Assembly: GCA_022447185.1 (NCBI GenBank)
Contig: JAKVAY010000002.1
Coordinates: 29,974-93,973 of the forward strand
Origin: Fuerstiella sp.
GTDB lineage: Bacteria > Planctomycetota > Planctomycetia > Planctomycetales > Planctomycetaceae
DNA: 64,000 nucleotides
Reading direction: 5' to 3'
The translations under genes were made by a program, and so were the position numbers. Positions 1 to 7,945 of the stretch are shown here, piece after piece. Each line of letters begins with the position of its first letter. Position 1 is the stretch's first letter. Below the pieces are notes generated by a model. It ran no database searches. It had not been told where the DNA came from and saw nothing but the letters and a program-made list of their open reading frames with translations.

Positions 1-188
1 GTCCCTGGCATGCTTGGCGGTTCCGGTTGAGCGACGGTGCCTGGTTGGATAACCCGAAGAGTGGAATCTGTACACCGACGTACGATGTCAGGATCGAAGA
101 TGGTGACATTCAGGTGAATGTCCCGCCACCGGACGATGATGCTGACACCGACAACGCTGCTTCTGTTCCATCGTCTGAACCATCATGA
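1..188 (+). CDS. Rieske [2Fe-2S] protein, C-terminal part (cut by window start)
   Basis: The window opens inside a reading frame whose codons begin at base 3; the first two bases (gt) fit the end of a Cys codon, so the visible protein begins with C-P-W-H-A-W-R-F. This matches the second cluster-binding box of Rieske ferredoxins of the NirD type (CPxHxWxF), followed by the usual LxDGxWLDNP and a C-terminal DVRIEDGDIQV strand. An acidic tail (PPPDDDADTD) ends at the TGA at 186-188. The stop overlaps the ATG of the next gene (ATGA), suggesting translational coupling. The first cluster box (CxH) lies outside the window. Role: small electron-transfer protein or domain; the partner is not visible. 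Confidence 0.6.
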   Translation, partial: PWHAWRFRLSDGAWLDNPKSGICTPTYDVRIEDGDIQVNVPPPDDDADTDNAASVPSSEPS

Positions 189-1276
189 ATGTTCCTGCGG
201 ATGATTCCTTTGGTCCCTGGCCCTGGCCGACACCGGATAGTGACGTACGGATCGCGATTGAACAATTGCTGGCTGACGGCAGTTGGGGACGATACCACGG
301 TCCGCACTGCATGGCACTTTGTGACAAACTTGCCAGATATTTTGCTGTTGACCATGTTCATCTGTGCAGCAGTGGTACGTCCGCTGTCGAGTTAGCGCTC
401 CGCGGCTCAAATGTTCGATCCGGCGATGAGGTGATTCTGGCCGCCTACGACTACAAAGCAAACTTTGTCAATGTGTTAACGGTCGGTGCCAGGCCGGTGT
501 TGGTCGACACATTGCCCGAGCGACCTGTGTTAAACCCGGATCTGCTGGACGCAGCGTTATCGTCCTCGACCAAAGCAATCATTTGCTCTCACCTTCATGG
601 CTGCTTGGCACCCATCGAACAACTAGCTGAATTTGCCGCTAAACATCATCTGGTTCTCATTGAAGACGCCTGCCAGGTACCAGGTGCCCGCATCGACCGT
701 CGTCGATGCGGCTCGATCGGACACGTGGGCGTACTGAGCTTTGGTGGCAGTAAATTGCTCACAGCCGGACGTGGTGGTGCCGTATTAACCTGTGATGCCC
801 AACTGGCTCAGCGCATCCGGCTGTATACAGAACGGGGCAACGATGCATATCCTTTGTCTGAAATGCAGGCCGCTGTGCTGTTGCCACAGATTAAAAAACT
901 GGATGAAAACAACCGGATTCGGCGACAGACTGTGAGGCGACTACGAAACATCCTGACCACCGATTCCTCAATCAGAATCATTTGGGACGACTCTCTGGAC
1001 GATGAATCAGCGTACTACAAAGTCGCATGGCTCACAGACTGTGCAACTTCTACAGACCGTGACGCCATTGCCAAACGTCTCCGATCGTTCGGACTACCTT
1101 TTGACCCCGCTTTTCCGGCTCTTCATCTCATACATGCCAAAAGTCGTTTTCGGGCCATTGGTGAACTTCGAAACGCTGCCGCACTGCACGCTCAACTTCT
1201 GACACTGCATCATCCGTTCCTGTTAGCTGCAGCCAACGAAGTCGACCGTGCCGCAAAACTGCTGGACGGGATTTGA
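185..1276 (+). CDS. DegT/DnrJ/EryC1/StrS-family PLP-dependent aminotransferase
   Basis: 363 residues, normal length for sugar aminotransferases of this fold-type I family, which transaminate keto-sugar nucleotides or act in cofactor and antibiotic-sugar pathways. Visible landmarks: the SSGTSA phosphate-binding turn at about 62-67, E-D-A-C-Q at 160-164 with the Asp that contacts the PLP ring nitrogen, and FGGSK at 186-190 followed by LLTAGRGG, giving Lys190 as the likely Schiff-base lysine. The start overlaps the stop of the preceding Rieske gene by ATGA. The substrate cannot be told; no sugar-nucleotide genes lie next to it. Family call is firm, specificity unknown. Confidence 0.85.
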   Translation: MNVPADDSFGPWPWPTPDSDVRIAIEQLLADGSWGRYHGPHCMALCDKLARYFAVDHVHLCSSGTSAVELALRGSNVRSGDEVILAAYDYKANFVNVLTVGARPVLVDTLPERPVLNPDLLDAALSSSTKAIICSHLHGCLAPIEQLAEFAAKHHLVLIEDACQVPGARIDRRRCGSIGHVGVLSFGGSKLLTAGRGGAVLTCDAQLAQRIRLYTERGNDAYPLSEMQAAVLLPQIKKLDENNRIRRQTVRRLRNILTTDSSIRIIWDDSLDDESAYYKVAWLTDCATSTDRDAIAKRLRSFGLPFDPAFPALHLIHAKSRFRAIGELRNAAALHAQLLTLHHPFLLAAANEVDRAAKLLDGI

Positions 1277-1301
1277 AATGCAGCAGGTTCAACTTTCCAC
1301 C

Positions 1302-2909
1302 TTACAGTGATCGCTTCACCAGTATGAACAGTATCGGCGAGGTTGACTTGGACTGATGGCTGTCTATGCGTTCTACCAGGCAGTTGCTTTGTTTCTGCAG
1401 CCATCGTTCCAGTGTTTCTGCTTCTTCCAGTCCTCCTTCATGCCCGCGATACGCCAGTACTGTGATTATCCCTCCTGGCTTAAGAAGCCGCAGTGTCTGC
1501 TCCAGAGCTGCAATTGTACTCTCTGCCTGCGTTACAATCGAATGATCACCTCTTGGCAGATACCCAAGGTTGAACATGGCAGCGGTGACTGATGTCGGCA
1601 CATGTTGATTAATCTCCGCATGACTGAACAGTAGCAGTTTAACATTCGTCCGATTTGCTGCTTCCAGTCGCTTTTCAGTCGTCTGTATGGCCTGTTGCTG
1701 TATATCGAATCCGTAAACAAGTCCGGTGGGACCCACCTGAGCAGACAGAAAACAAGTGTCAAATCCATTTCCTGCGGTCCCATCGATCACGACGTCCCCG
1801 TGCCTCACTACCCTTGCGATCCGAGTCTGAGCGACTTGTGTCAATGGTTCTTTCGATCTCTCCGAAAGCAACCGCTGCGGTGTGATTCGGGGGGAGAGCT
1901 TCTCTCGTTCGCCTGTCAAAAATTCCACAAGCTGTTGCGCCAATCTGGGCGCTGTTAATACTCCCCGAGATCCAAGACCGTTGAAGATATGCAATGGATT
2001 GTGGACTGCATGTCGGCCAATCACCGGGCAGTAATCTTTCATCGTTGGACGTACTGCAGCTGTGTGTCGGTTGACTCTAATGTTGCCGTCGATAAACCGA
2101 CTCATTGACTTAAGGATCTGTCGACGTCCTTCTGCTGTCGGTGCCTTATCCACAAAATTCCAGTCGTATGTGGATCCTGCGGTGACACTTCCATCCGGTT
2201 CCGGTACCAGCCATACGGAGTGATGCACCACGTCCTGCATGACATAGTCATCCAGCTGGACATTGATTATGTCACCTCGAGACGCGTTATTTGGTATTCC
2301 TTCAAACCATGGATTTTCTGTCACTCCCTGGCAGAAAATGATTCGCTTGGCTGTTAAACCAAGTTTAGGTGCTTCGATATGGTCCGACATCAACAACAAT
2401 CCATCGGGTATTTCCAGATCCAACTGGAACCATTGACCTCGTGCACTGAAATAGTCGACTGATGTCTGAAGATATCGTTGCACATCCAGTCGTCCAGCCG
2501 GCTGCATGATGCAACCAGTGTACAATCGTCTGTTTGATTGCAGCTTTCCCGACCATGACTTGAGTGACCCACCTGCTGGTGATGCTCGCCGCTCCTGGAA
2601 AGTTGATTCTTCCGAGCGATTGACAAAAACACGTACCATTGGTCGTTCGGTAAACAATCTCTGCTTTAGACGATTTTCGATTGACCGATAGAATCTGACT
2701 GCTGCGTACCAGTACTTTTCGTAGTCGTCGCTCTGTGTCATTCGACGACCAGTCCATGGTGTAACCAGCCCGGCAGAAATTCTGGATGCTGTTGCTGATT
2801 CTCCCCGGTCGACCAGCACAACACTCTGGCCAGCCTCCAGCAGGATCCAGGCCAAAGTCGTTCCTGCCAGGCCCTGACCCACAATGAGATTATCTGTGTA
2901 ATGATTCAT
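1302..2909 (-). CDS. FAD-dependent oxidoreductase fused to YtqB/MnmM-like methyltransferase (MnmC-like)
   Basis: 535 residues from the ATG at 2907-2909; the frame is open upstream to 2981 but the Rossmann strand starts directly after this ATG. Residues 5-335 form a DAO-type FAD domain: GQGLAG at 11-16, acidic end of strand 2 at 34, and FNGLGSRG at 309-316 as in the MnmC oxidoreductase domain. Residues 355-535 match the YtqB/MnmM (rRNA_methylase, PF06962) family: SAM loop DGTAGNG at 376-382, NLGYLPRGDHS at 447-457 and RGHEGG at 488-493. MnmC removes the carboxymethyl group of cmnm5U34 with its FAD domain and remethylates with its MTase domain; MnmM does the methylation in Gram-positive bacteria. 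Inference: this is a functional equivalent with reversed domain order and an unrelated methyltransferase. Convergent with the aminotransferase gene, 25 bp apart. Confidence 0.8.
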   Translation of the reverse strand: MNHYTDNLIVGQGLAGTTLAWILLEAGQSVVLVDRGESATASRISAGLVTPWTGRRMTQSDDYEKYWYAAVRFYRSIENRLKQRLFTERPMVRVFVNRSEESTFQERRASPAGGSLKSWSGKLQSNRRLYTGCIMQPAGRLDVQRYLQTSVDYFSARGQWFQLDLEIPDGLLLMSDHIEAPKLGLTAKRIIFCQGVTENPWFEGIPNNASRGDIINVQLDDYVMQDVVHHSVWLVPEPDGSVTAGSTYDWNFVDKAPTAEGRRQILKSMSRFIDGNIRVNRHTAAVRPTMKDYCPVIGRHAVHNPLHIFNGLGSRGVLTAPRLAQQLVEFLTGEREKLSPRITPQRLLSERSKEPLTQVAQTRIARVVRHGDVVIDGTAGNGFDTCFLSAQVGPTGLVYGFDIQQQAIQTTEKRLEAANRTNVKLLLFSHAEINQHVPTSVTAAMFNLGYLPRGDHSIVTQAESTIAALEQTLRLLKPGGIITVLAYRGHEGGLEEAETLERWLQKQSNCLVERIDSHQSKSTSPILFILVKRSL

Positions 2910-3051
2910 CTTATTGGAATGACGGTGCCACCTGTACAGAATAATCTTTTCGTGTGCGGTCAAGGAGCTGCCAGACAACACTTGCCGTCTGCCGTTCTCT
3001 CAGCGTATCGTGTAGACCGTTTCGTACTGCCTGCCTGACCGGACACCCGCC

Positions 3052-4359
3052 ATGACATTGCTCAACCGCCGAGACTTCATTCGTGCTTCTGCTTCTATAA
3101 GCGCTGGCGTTTACAGTTCCTGCTCTGCCGTCGCCCGACACAGTTCTTCGGTTCTGGACAAATTGAACATTGCGTGTATCGGCACCGCCAATCGTGCGGT
3201 AGCTGATATTCAAGGCGTTATGTCTCAAAATATTGTTGCGCTTTGCGATATCGATGGCGAGTTCCTGGCCGCGTCTCAAAAAATGATCCAAGAGAATAAC
3301 GGGGCTACCCCAGCCGGTTTCGCTGATTACAGAGAGATGATTGACCAGATGGGAGACAAATTCGATGCAGTGGTGGTGGCAACTCCTGATCATCACCACG
3401 CTCCGGCAACAATTCGGGCAATTAAAGCTGGGAAACATGTTTACTGCGAAAAACCACTTACACACACGGTTCAGGAAGCTCGTATCATCGCCGAAGCTGC
3501 TGAAAAGGCCGGCGTTGCGACTCAAATGGGTACGCAAATCCATGCCATGGACAACTACAGACGGGTGGTCGAAATTATCCAGAGCGGGGCTATTGGTGAT
3601 GTGCACCAGGTACACGTTTGGGTTGGTAAAACGTGGGGTGGCGGCGAACGGCCAAAACAAGCCGATCCTGTACCCAAACACGTAAACTGGGAATTGTGGC
3701 TCGGACCAGCACCAACCCGGCTTTTCAAAAAGGGCCTATACCATCCTGGTCAATGGCGGCGCTGGTGGGATTTCGGCAGCGGAACACTTGGTGATATGGC
3801 GTGTCACTACATGGATTTGCCGTTCTGGGCGTTGAATCTCACTCACCCAACCTATTGTCGTGCTGAGGGCCCTGAACAGCATCCCGATTCCTGTCCGCTA
3901 GGCCTGACTGTTTATTACAAGTTTCCCGCCACGAACAAAAACCCGGCTCTTGAATTGACTTGGTATGATGGAAACATGATCCCAAAAGAAATTCACGGTC
4001 GGCGTGTCAAAGCAAATGGTGTTATGTTTGTAGGTGCTGATGGAATGATGTTTGCGGATTACAAATCCTACAGATTGTTCCCACAGGACAAATATGTCGA
4101 TTTTGTACCACCAGCGAAATCAATTCCGGATTCGATTGGGCATCACAACGAATGGATTCAGGCATGTATGAACGGAACACCTACCACCTGTAATTTTACG
4201 TACTCGGGTGCACTAACAGAAGCTGTACAGCTCGGAAATGTGGCATACAGAACTGGTGTTGCGCTGGAATGGGATGCAAAAAATCTTAGGGCAAACAATA
4301 CAGATTTGACTGCAGAATTTGTTTCGAAAGATCATACATCGGGTTGGGAAGTGTCATAG
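3052..4359 (+). CDS. Tat-exported Gfo/Idh/MocA-family oxidoreductase
   Basis: 435 residues. N-terminal twin-arginine signal (NRRDFIRAS, then a weak hydrophobic stretch) suggests folded export, presumably with bound NAD(P). A Rossmann domain begins with KLNIACIGTANRA; the family Glu-Lys-Pro motif (CEKPLTH) lies near residue 139. The C-terminal half has the W/H/G-rich substrate domain (GQWRRWWDFGSGTLGDMACH) and the ending TYSGALTEAVQLGNVAYRTG typical of the large planctomycete branch. These enzymes oxidise or epimerise sugars and polyols; the substrate is unknown. The gene stands alone, divergent from the MnmC-like gene and followed by the AT-rich gap. Confidence 0.85.
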   Translation: MTLLNRRDFIRASASISAGVYSSCSAVARHSSSVLDKLNIACIGTANRAVADIQGVMSQNIVALCDIDGEFLAASQKMIQENNGATPAGFADYREMIDQMGDKFDAVVVATPDHHHAPATIRAIKAGKHVYCEKPLTHTVQEARIIAEAAEKAGVATQMGTQIHAMDNYRRVVEIIQSGAIGDVHQVHVWVGKTWGGGERPKQADPVPKHVNWELWLGPAPTRLFKKGLYHPGQWRRWWDFGSGTLGDMACHYMDLPFWALNLTHPTYCRAEGPEQHPDSCPLGLTVYYKFPATNKNPALELTWYDGNMIPKEIHGRRVKANGVMFVGADGMMFADYKSYRLFPQDKYVDFVPPAKSIPDSIGHHNEWIQACMNGTPTTCNFTYSGALTEAVQLGNVAYRTGVALEWDAKNLRANNTDLTAEFVSKDHTSGWEVS

Positions 4360-4443
4360 TGACCGCAAATTAATTGTTGTTGTTTCAGGAAAGCAGAAAT
4401 AGAAATAAATAAGAGTATTAATAGTGATATAGCAGAGAGAAAA

Positions 4444-4452
4444 TGTTGATAA
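4444..4452 (-). repeat. DnaA-box-like nonamer 1
   Basis: TGTTGATAA on the plus strand (TTATCAACA on minus), followed by ctg. It lies at the edge of the most AT-rich part of the gap. Confidence 0.5.
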
Positions 4453-4510
4453 CTGATTAATAAAAAATCAGAAAAGCCTTTAAAATCCTTTAATACAGTA
4501 AAAGAACTTG

Positions 4511-4519
4511 TGTTGATAA
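4511..4519 (-). repeat. DnaA-box-like nonamer 2
   Basis: Exact copy of nonamer 1 in the same orientation, sharing the flanking C (TGTTGATAAC), 67 bp further on. Confidence 0.5.
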
Positions 4520-4658
4520 CCTGTTGCCAACGCGCTGAGCAACTCCTGATGAACCGGTCTGTTCAACAAATCTAAAAGTCTTATGGTTACCAAGAGGCAT
4601 TGCGCTGGTTGAAAAACCAAGTTTTTTAAGCAAAACAAACCATTGGTAATACAACGCT

Positions 4659-4680
4659 TTATCAACAAAACAGTTGATAA
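4659..4680. repeat. DnaA-box-like pair, head to head
   Basis: TTATCAACA at 4659-4667 on the plus strand is followed after 4 bp by AGTTGATAA at 4672-4680, an inverted near-copy. Together they form an imperfect inverted repeat of two boxes. Confidence 0.5.
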
Positions 4681-4705
4681 CGAAAACAAAAGACCACGGG
4701 GGATT

Positions 4706-5806
4706 TCAGTGGGCGAGATACTTCAACTGAATCTCTGTTTCAGGCAGGCTTTTTTGTAAATCAGTGACACCAGCAGCTGAGACGCTTGTTCGTGTGACCT
4801 TGAGATCTCTTAAGCTGGTCAATCCAGAGAGATATGCAAGTCCGGAGTCGGATACCTGTGTCGACCCGAGATGTAGAAATGATATTTTTGTCATATTCAC
4901 GAGCGCCTGTAATCCGTCGTCAGACAATCTTGTGTTGTCCAGATTCAGCCATTTCATATTTATAAGCGGTTTCAGATGCCGCACGCCGGCATCGCTGACA
5001 GGGACACGCCACAAATTCAGTTTCTGCAGACGGGTCAGACCACTGAGGTGCAGCATTCCATCATCAGAAAGCAGAGAAATTTCGCTCAGATCTAATTCGA
5101 CCAGGTGATCGAGTCCAGCGAGATGTTTTAGACCGGAGTTTGAAATCTGATTTTTTGATAGCCGCAGTTTGCGAAGATTTTGGAATTTCGCCAGTAAAAC
5201 CAGAGCATCGTCGTCGATTGTTGTTTCAGCCAGATAGAGCTCTTCAAGTTGTACCAGTGGTAGTAGCCGTTCGATACCAGTATTGGTGATCCAGAGTTTG
5301 TCGAGTGACAGAACTTTTAGGTTCTCAAGTCCGGCAATGGCATCCATGCCATCATCGTCAATGAAAGTCCTGCTGTTGCTGCCCGACAGGCGGAGTGCTT
5401 TGAGCGAAGAAATTCCGGTGAGCTGAGTCAGGCCCTTGTTGGAAACAGGACAGCCGCGCAGGTCCAGGTTCACAAGTGGCCAGTTGACATCATTGAAAAC
5501 CTCAAGCCCCGCATCGGTAATTTCCAGATCATTCAGCAGCAAAACTCGGACATGTTGGAGTGAAGCGATGGCTTTGAGAGTTTCATCAGTTGCTTTGGTT
5601 TCCCTCAGGTTCACTTCAATAACCAGGCCATCGGCATTCTTCGTTGTGCTCGCGCCAATTTGCGAAAGGGCGTCTATCGCTGCAGAGTCATCTTTTTCGA
5701 GTGTTTCGTTAACTGGTTTTGGTGCCTGCACGTGTTCAAGCGGTTTCTCCTCCGATGAACAGCCAAACGAGACGACACATACCAGTAAGCCGTAAAAGAA
5801 TTTCAT
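4706..5806 (-). CDS. Leucine-rich-repeat lipoprotein
   Basis: 366 residues. A lipoprotein signal (MKFFYGLLVCVVSFGC) has its lipobox Cys at residue 16. After a short linker, nearly the whole protein is made of LRRs of about 24 residues with the pattern LxxLxLxxTxIxDxGLxxL, for instance DLRGCPVSNKGLTQL and HLGSTQVSDSGLAYL, in the bacterial style common in planctomycetes. No enzymatic domain is seen. Likely an outer-membrane or periplasmic protein-binding surface; the partner is unknown. It is read away from the AT-rich gap in that its 3' end faces it, and it diverges from the COG1233 oxidoreductase. Confidence 0.8.
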   Translation of the reverse strand: MKFFYGLLVCVVSFGCSSEEKPLEHVQAPKPVNETLEKDDSAAIDALSQIGASTTKNADGLVIEVNLRETKATDETLKAIASLQHVRVLLLNDLEITDAGLEVFNDVNWPLVNLDLRGCPVSNKGLTQLTGISSLKALRLSGSNSRTFIDDDGMDAIAGLENLKVLSLDKLWITNTGIERLLPLVQLEELYLAETTIDDDALVLLAKFQNLRKLRLSKNQISNSGLKHLAGLDHLVELDLSEISLLSDDGMLHLSGLTRLQKLNLWRVPVSDAGVRHLKPLINMKWLNLDNTRLSDDGLQALVNMTKISFLHLGSTQVSDSGLAYLSGLTSLRDLKVTRTSVSAAGVTDLQKSLPETEIQLKYLAH

Positions 5807-5902
5807 GACAAAAGCCGTCAGGGTACATGAACCAGTGATAGATAGCCGTCCAATGATATGGTATTCCGCTCCGTCCTTCAGCGCACCAGAGAATCAGCAC
5901 CG

Positions 5903-7519
5903 ATGAAGTATGACACAATCATCATCGGAGGTGGCCACAACGGGCTCGTGTGTGCCGCATATTTGGCGCGATCCGGCAAAAGTGTGCTGGTACTGGAGCG
6001 CCGGTCAATACTGGGCGGGGCATGTGTGACTGAGGAGTTGTGGCCTGGCTACAAAGTATCCACAGCAGCCTATGTCGTCAGTCTGCTTCTTCCGGAGATT
6101 GAGCGGGAGCTTGAGCTGAACAAATATGGCTACGAAGTGCTGACGAGAACGCCGTCATCGTTCACGCCGTTTGATGACGGGCGAGCACTCATTCTGGGAG
6201 CGGATGATGCAGCAAACCAGACAGAGATTTCAAAGTTCTCGACGAAAGATGCAGAAGTATGGCCTGATTATGAATCCCTGCTGAGGAACGTTGCTGAGAA
6301 ACTGGAACCAATTCTGAGCAGCACACCACCGGATTTGCTGCCATTGCCAAAGACCTGGCGCCGTCGCTCAGTAAGGAAAACAGTGGGTGACACCCGGAAA
6401 ATGGTCCGTTTGTACAAAGCAATCGAATCACTTGGAGAGCAAATGCCCGAAGCGATCGAATTGTTGACCGGAGCTGCTCGTCCAATCCTCGACCGATGGT
6501 TTGAATCGGAAGAACTCAAAGGGACACTCGCAACAGATGCCATTATTGGCAATTTCCAGTCTGTATCGGCACCAGGGACAGCTTATGTGCTGCTTCACCA
6601 TGTCATGGGAGCTGCCGGCGGTGCCCGCGGCGTATGGGGATATGTAAAAGGTGGTATGGGGTGTTTGTCAGAAGCCATCGCATCGGCAGGACGAAACAAC
6701 GGGGTCGAGATACGCACAGATGCAGCAGTCAGCAATATTCTGGTAGACGGCAACCGGGTTCGTGGTGTCCAGTTAGAAGACGGGTCAAAGTTTGAAGCCA
6801 GGAATGTGGCGTCAGGAATAGATGCCCGGCACACATTTAGTCGACTACTGGCCCATAATGTACTTCCAGCAGCATTTCAGGCGGCTGTAAAACGAATCGA
6901 CTACGGCAGTGCGAGTATGAAAATCAATCTTGCGCTCAATCAACTTCCCAATTTTACCGCAATGCCGGGCAACAAAGAGCCGGGACCTCAGCATCGAGGC
7001 ACTATTCATATCAATGCTCACATGCAGGACCTGGAGCAGGGCTGGTTTGAAGCTCAGCAGGGATATCTGTCAACAAAACCAATCGTGGAAATGACGATTC
7101 CCAGCGCGGTGGATCCCTCGATCGCTCCATCGGGACATCATGTTGCCTCACTTTTCGTTCAGTTCGCACCTTACCAACTGGCAAATGGTACTTGGGAGGA
7201 CCATCGAGAATCCTTCGCCGACCGATGCATCTCGGAAATTGCGAGGTTTGCACCGAGTTTTGAGTCAGCGGTCGAGCACCGACAGATCCTGACTCCAATC
7301 GATCTGGAACAGGTGTACGGACTCACAGGAGGTAATATTTTTCAGGGTAGCATGTCACTTCACCAGCTTTTTAGCATGAGACCAGTCCCCGGCTGGAGTG
7401 ACTACCGCACGCCAGTAGAAGGTCTGTACCTCTGCGGGAGTGCAGCTCATCCTGGCGGTGGTGTCATGGGAGCCAGTGGAAGGAATGCAGCCCAAGCGAT
7501 AATGCAGGACGGCAAATAA
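5903..7519 (+). CDS. COG1233 / PYROXD2-like FAD-dependent oxidoreductase
   Basis: 538 residues from the ATG at 5903; upstream in-frame codons are open to 5858 but the Rossmann strand (KYDTIIIGGGHNGL) starts just after this ATG. The GxGxxG dinucleotide motif is at residues 9-14, with the acidic ribose-binding residue at the end of LVLE. The C-terminal FAD motif reads GLYLCGSAAHPGGGVMGASG. This group resembles phytoene desaturases but includes PYROXD2-type proteins; no carotenoid genes (crtB, crtE) are nearby, so a carotenoid role should not be assumed. The substrate is unknown. Confidence 0.8.
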   Translation: MKYDTIIIGGGHNGLVCAAYLARSGKSVLVLERRSILGGACVTEELWPGYKVSTAAYVVSLLLPEIERELELNKYGYEVLTRTPSSFTPFDDGRALILGADDAANQTEISKFSTKDAEVWPDYESLLRNVAEKLEPILSSTPPDLLPLPKTWRRRSVRKTVGDTRKMVRLYKAIESLGEQMPEAIELLTGAARPILDRWFESEELKGTLATDAIIGNFQSVSAPGTAYVLLHHVMGAAGGARGVWGYVKGGMGCLSEAIASAGRNNGVEIRTDAAVSNILVDGNRVRGVQLEDGSKFEARNVASGIDARHTFSRLLAHNVLPAAFQAAVKRIDYGSASMKINLALNQLPNFTAMPGNKEPGPQHRGTIHINAHMQDLEQGWFEAQQGYLSTKPIVEMTIPSAVDPSIAPSGHHVASLFVQFAPYQLANGTWEDHRESFADRCISEIARFAPSFESAVEHRQILTPIDLEQVYGLTGGNIFQGSMSLHQLFSMRPVPGWSDYRTPVEGLYLCGSAAHPGGGVMGASGRNAAQAIMQDGK

Positions 7520-7945
7520 GCTCTCGAGCGTTTTTGCTACCATGAATGAAATACCCACGGAACGAAGTTGACATCAGATTTTCGGTGAACAGTCGCCAGA
7601 CTGTAAAAAAGGAAGGCTTTCTTGAGAAATCTGGCCAAACCTGCTTGGTGCGTGGAATCTTGGAACACTCCAAATCAGGTTTGACACTTGGGTTATGATC
7701 AAATTTTGGACATTGGAATCGTTTGTTTTGTCACGACTCCTTCGAAAATGGGGGCTTGAGACCACCAAACATTCGCCCAGACCTACCCGCAGCTAACCTG
7801 AATGGTCCAGAGATGGCCTCTTCTCCTTCTCCCGTCGAAAAAAATCATGAATCCTTGATTCCAAGCTTAATTTGAACAGTTCCAATGCAGATAATGCTCG
7901 GTTTCCCGAATTCGAACCATAACCGTGACCAGGTCCCCGCAGACG
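7520..7945. other. Intergenic region upstream of argF
   Basis: 426 bp between the COG1233 gene and argF. Short frames here are broken and do not resemble proteins. A weak inverted repeat (gaatccttgattc, about 7849-7861) is the only local structure noticed. I see no ARG-box-like operator or leader peptide that I can support. Confidence 0.4.

Larger units (their letters stand above)
4360..4705. other. Candidate replication origin: AT-rich gap with DnaA-box-like repeats
   Basis: No credible gene lies here. The stretch is visibly AT-rich compared with its surroundings, especially about 4370-4510 (runs such as taataaaaaatcag), which could serve as an unwinding element. The nonamer TTATCAACA, one base from the consensus DnaA box TTATCCACA, occurs at 4659-4667 (+) and, as TGTTGATAA, at 4444-4452 and 4511-4519; a one-mismatch copy AGTTGATAA lies at 4672-4680. 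Three of the four share the longer form with a following C. dnaA is not in the window; parB lies about 20 kb away. An oriC reading is inference; a transcription-factor cluster or phage/plasmid iterons are alternatives. Confidence 0.5.

Noticed and set aside
2146..2154. Exact consensus DnaA box TTATCCACA
   Set aside because: Single copy within the coding sequence of the MnmC-like gene; without a cluster it is expected by chance.
4480..4689. 69-codon minus-strand frame inside the AT-rich gap
   Set aside because: Its composition follows the AT-rich DNA, it overlaps the DnaA-box-like repeats, and it has no RBS or family resemblance.
5903..7519. Phytoene desaturase (carotenoid pathway)
   Set aside because: The protein is nearer the COG1233/PYROXD2 branch and no carotenoid genes are nearby.
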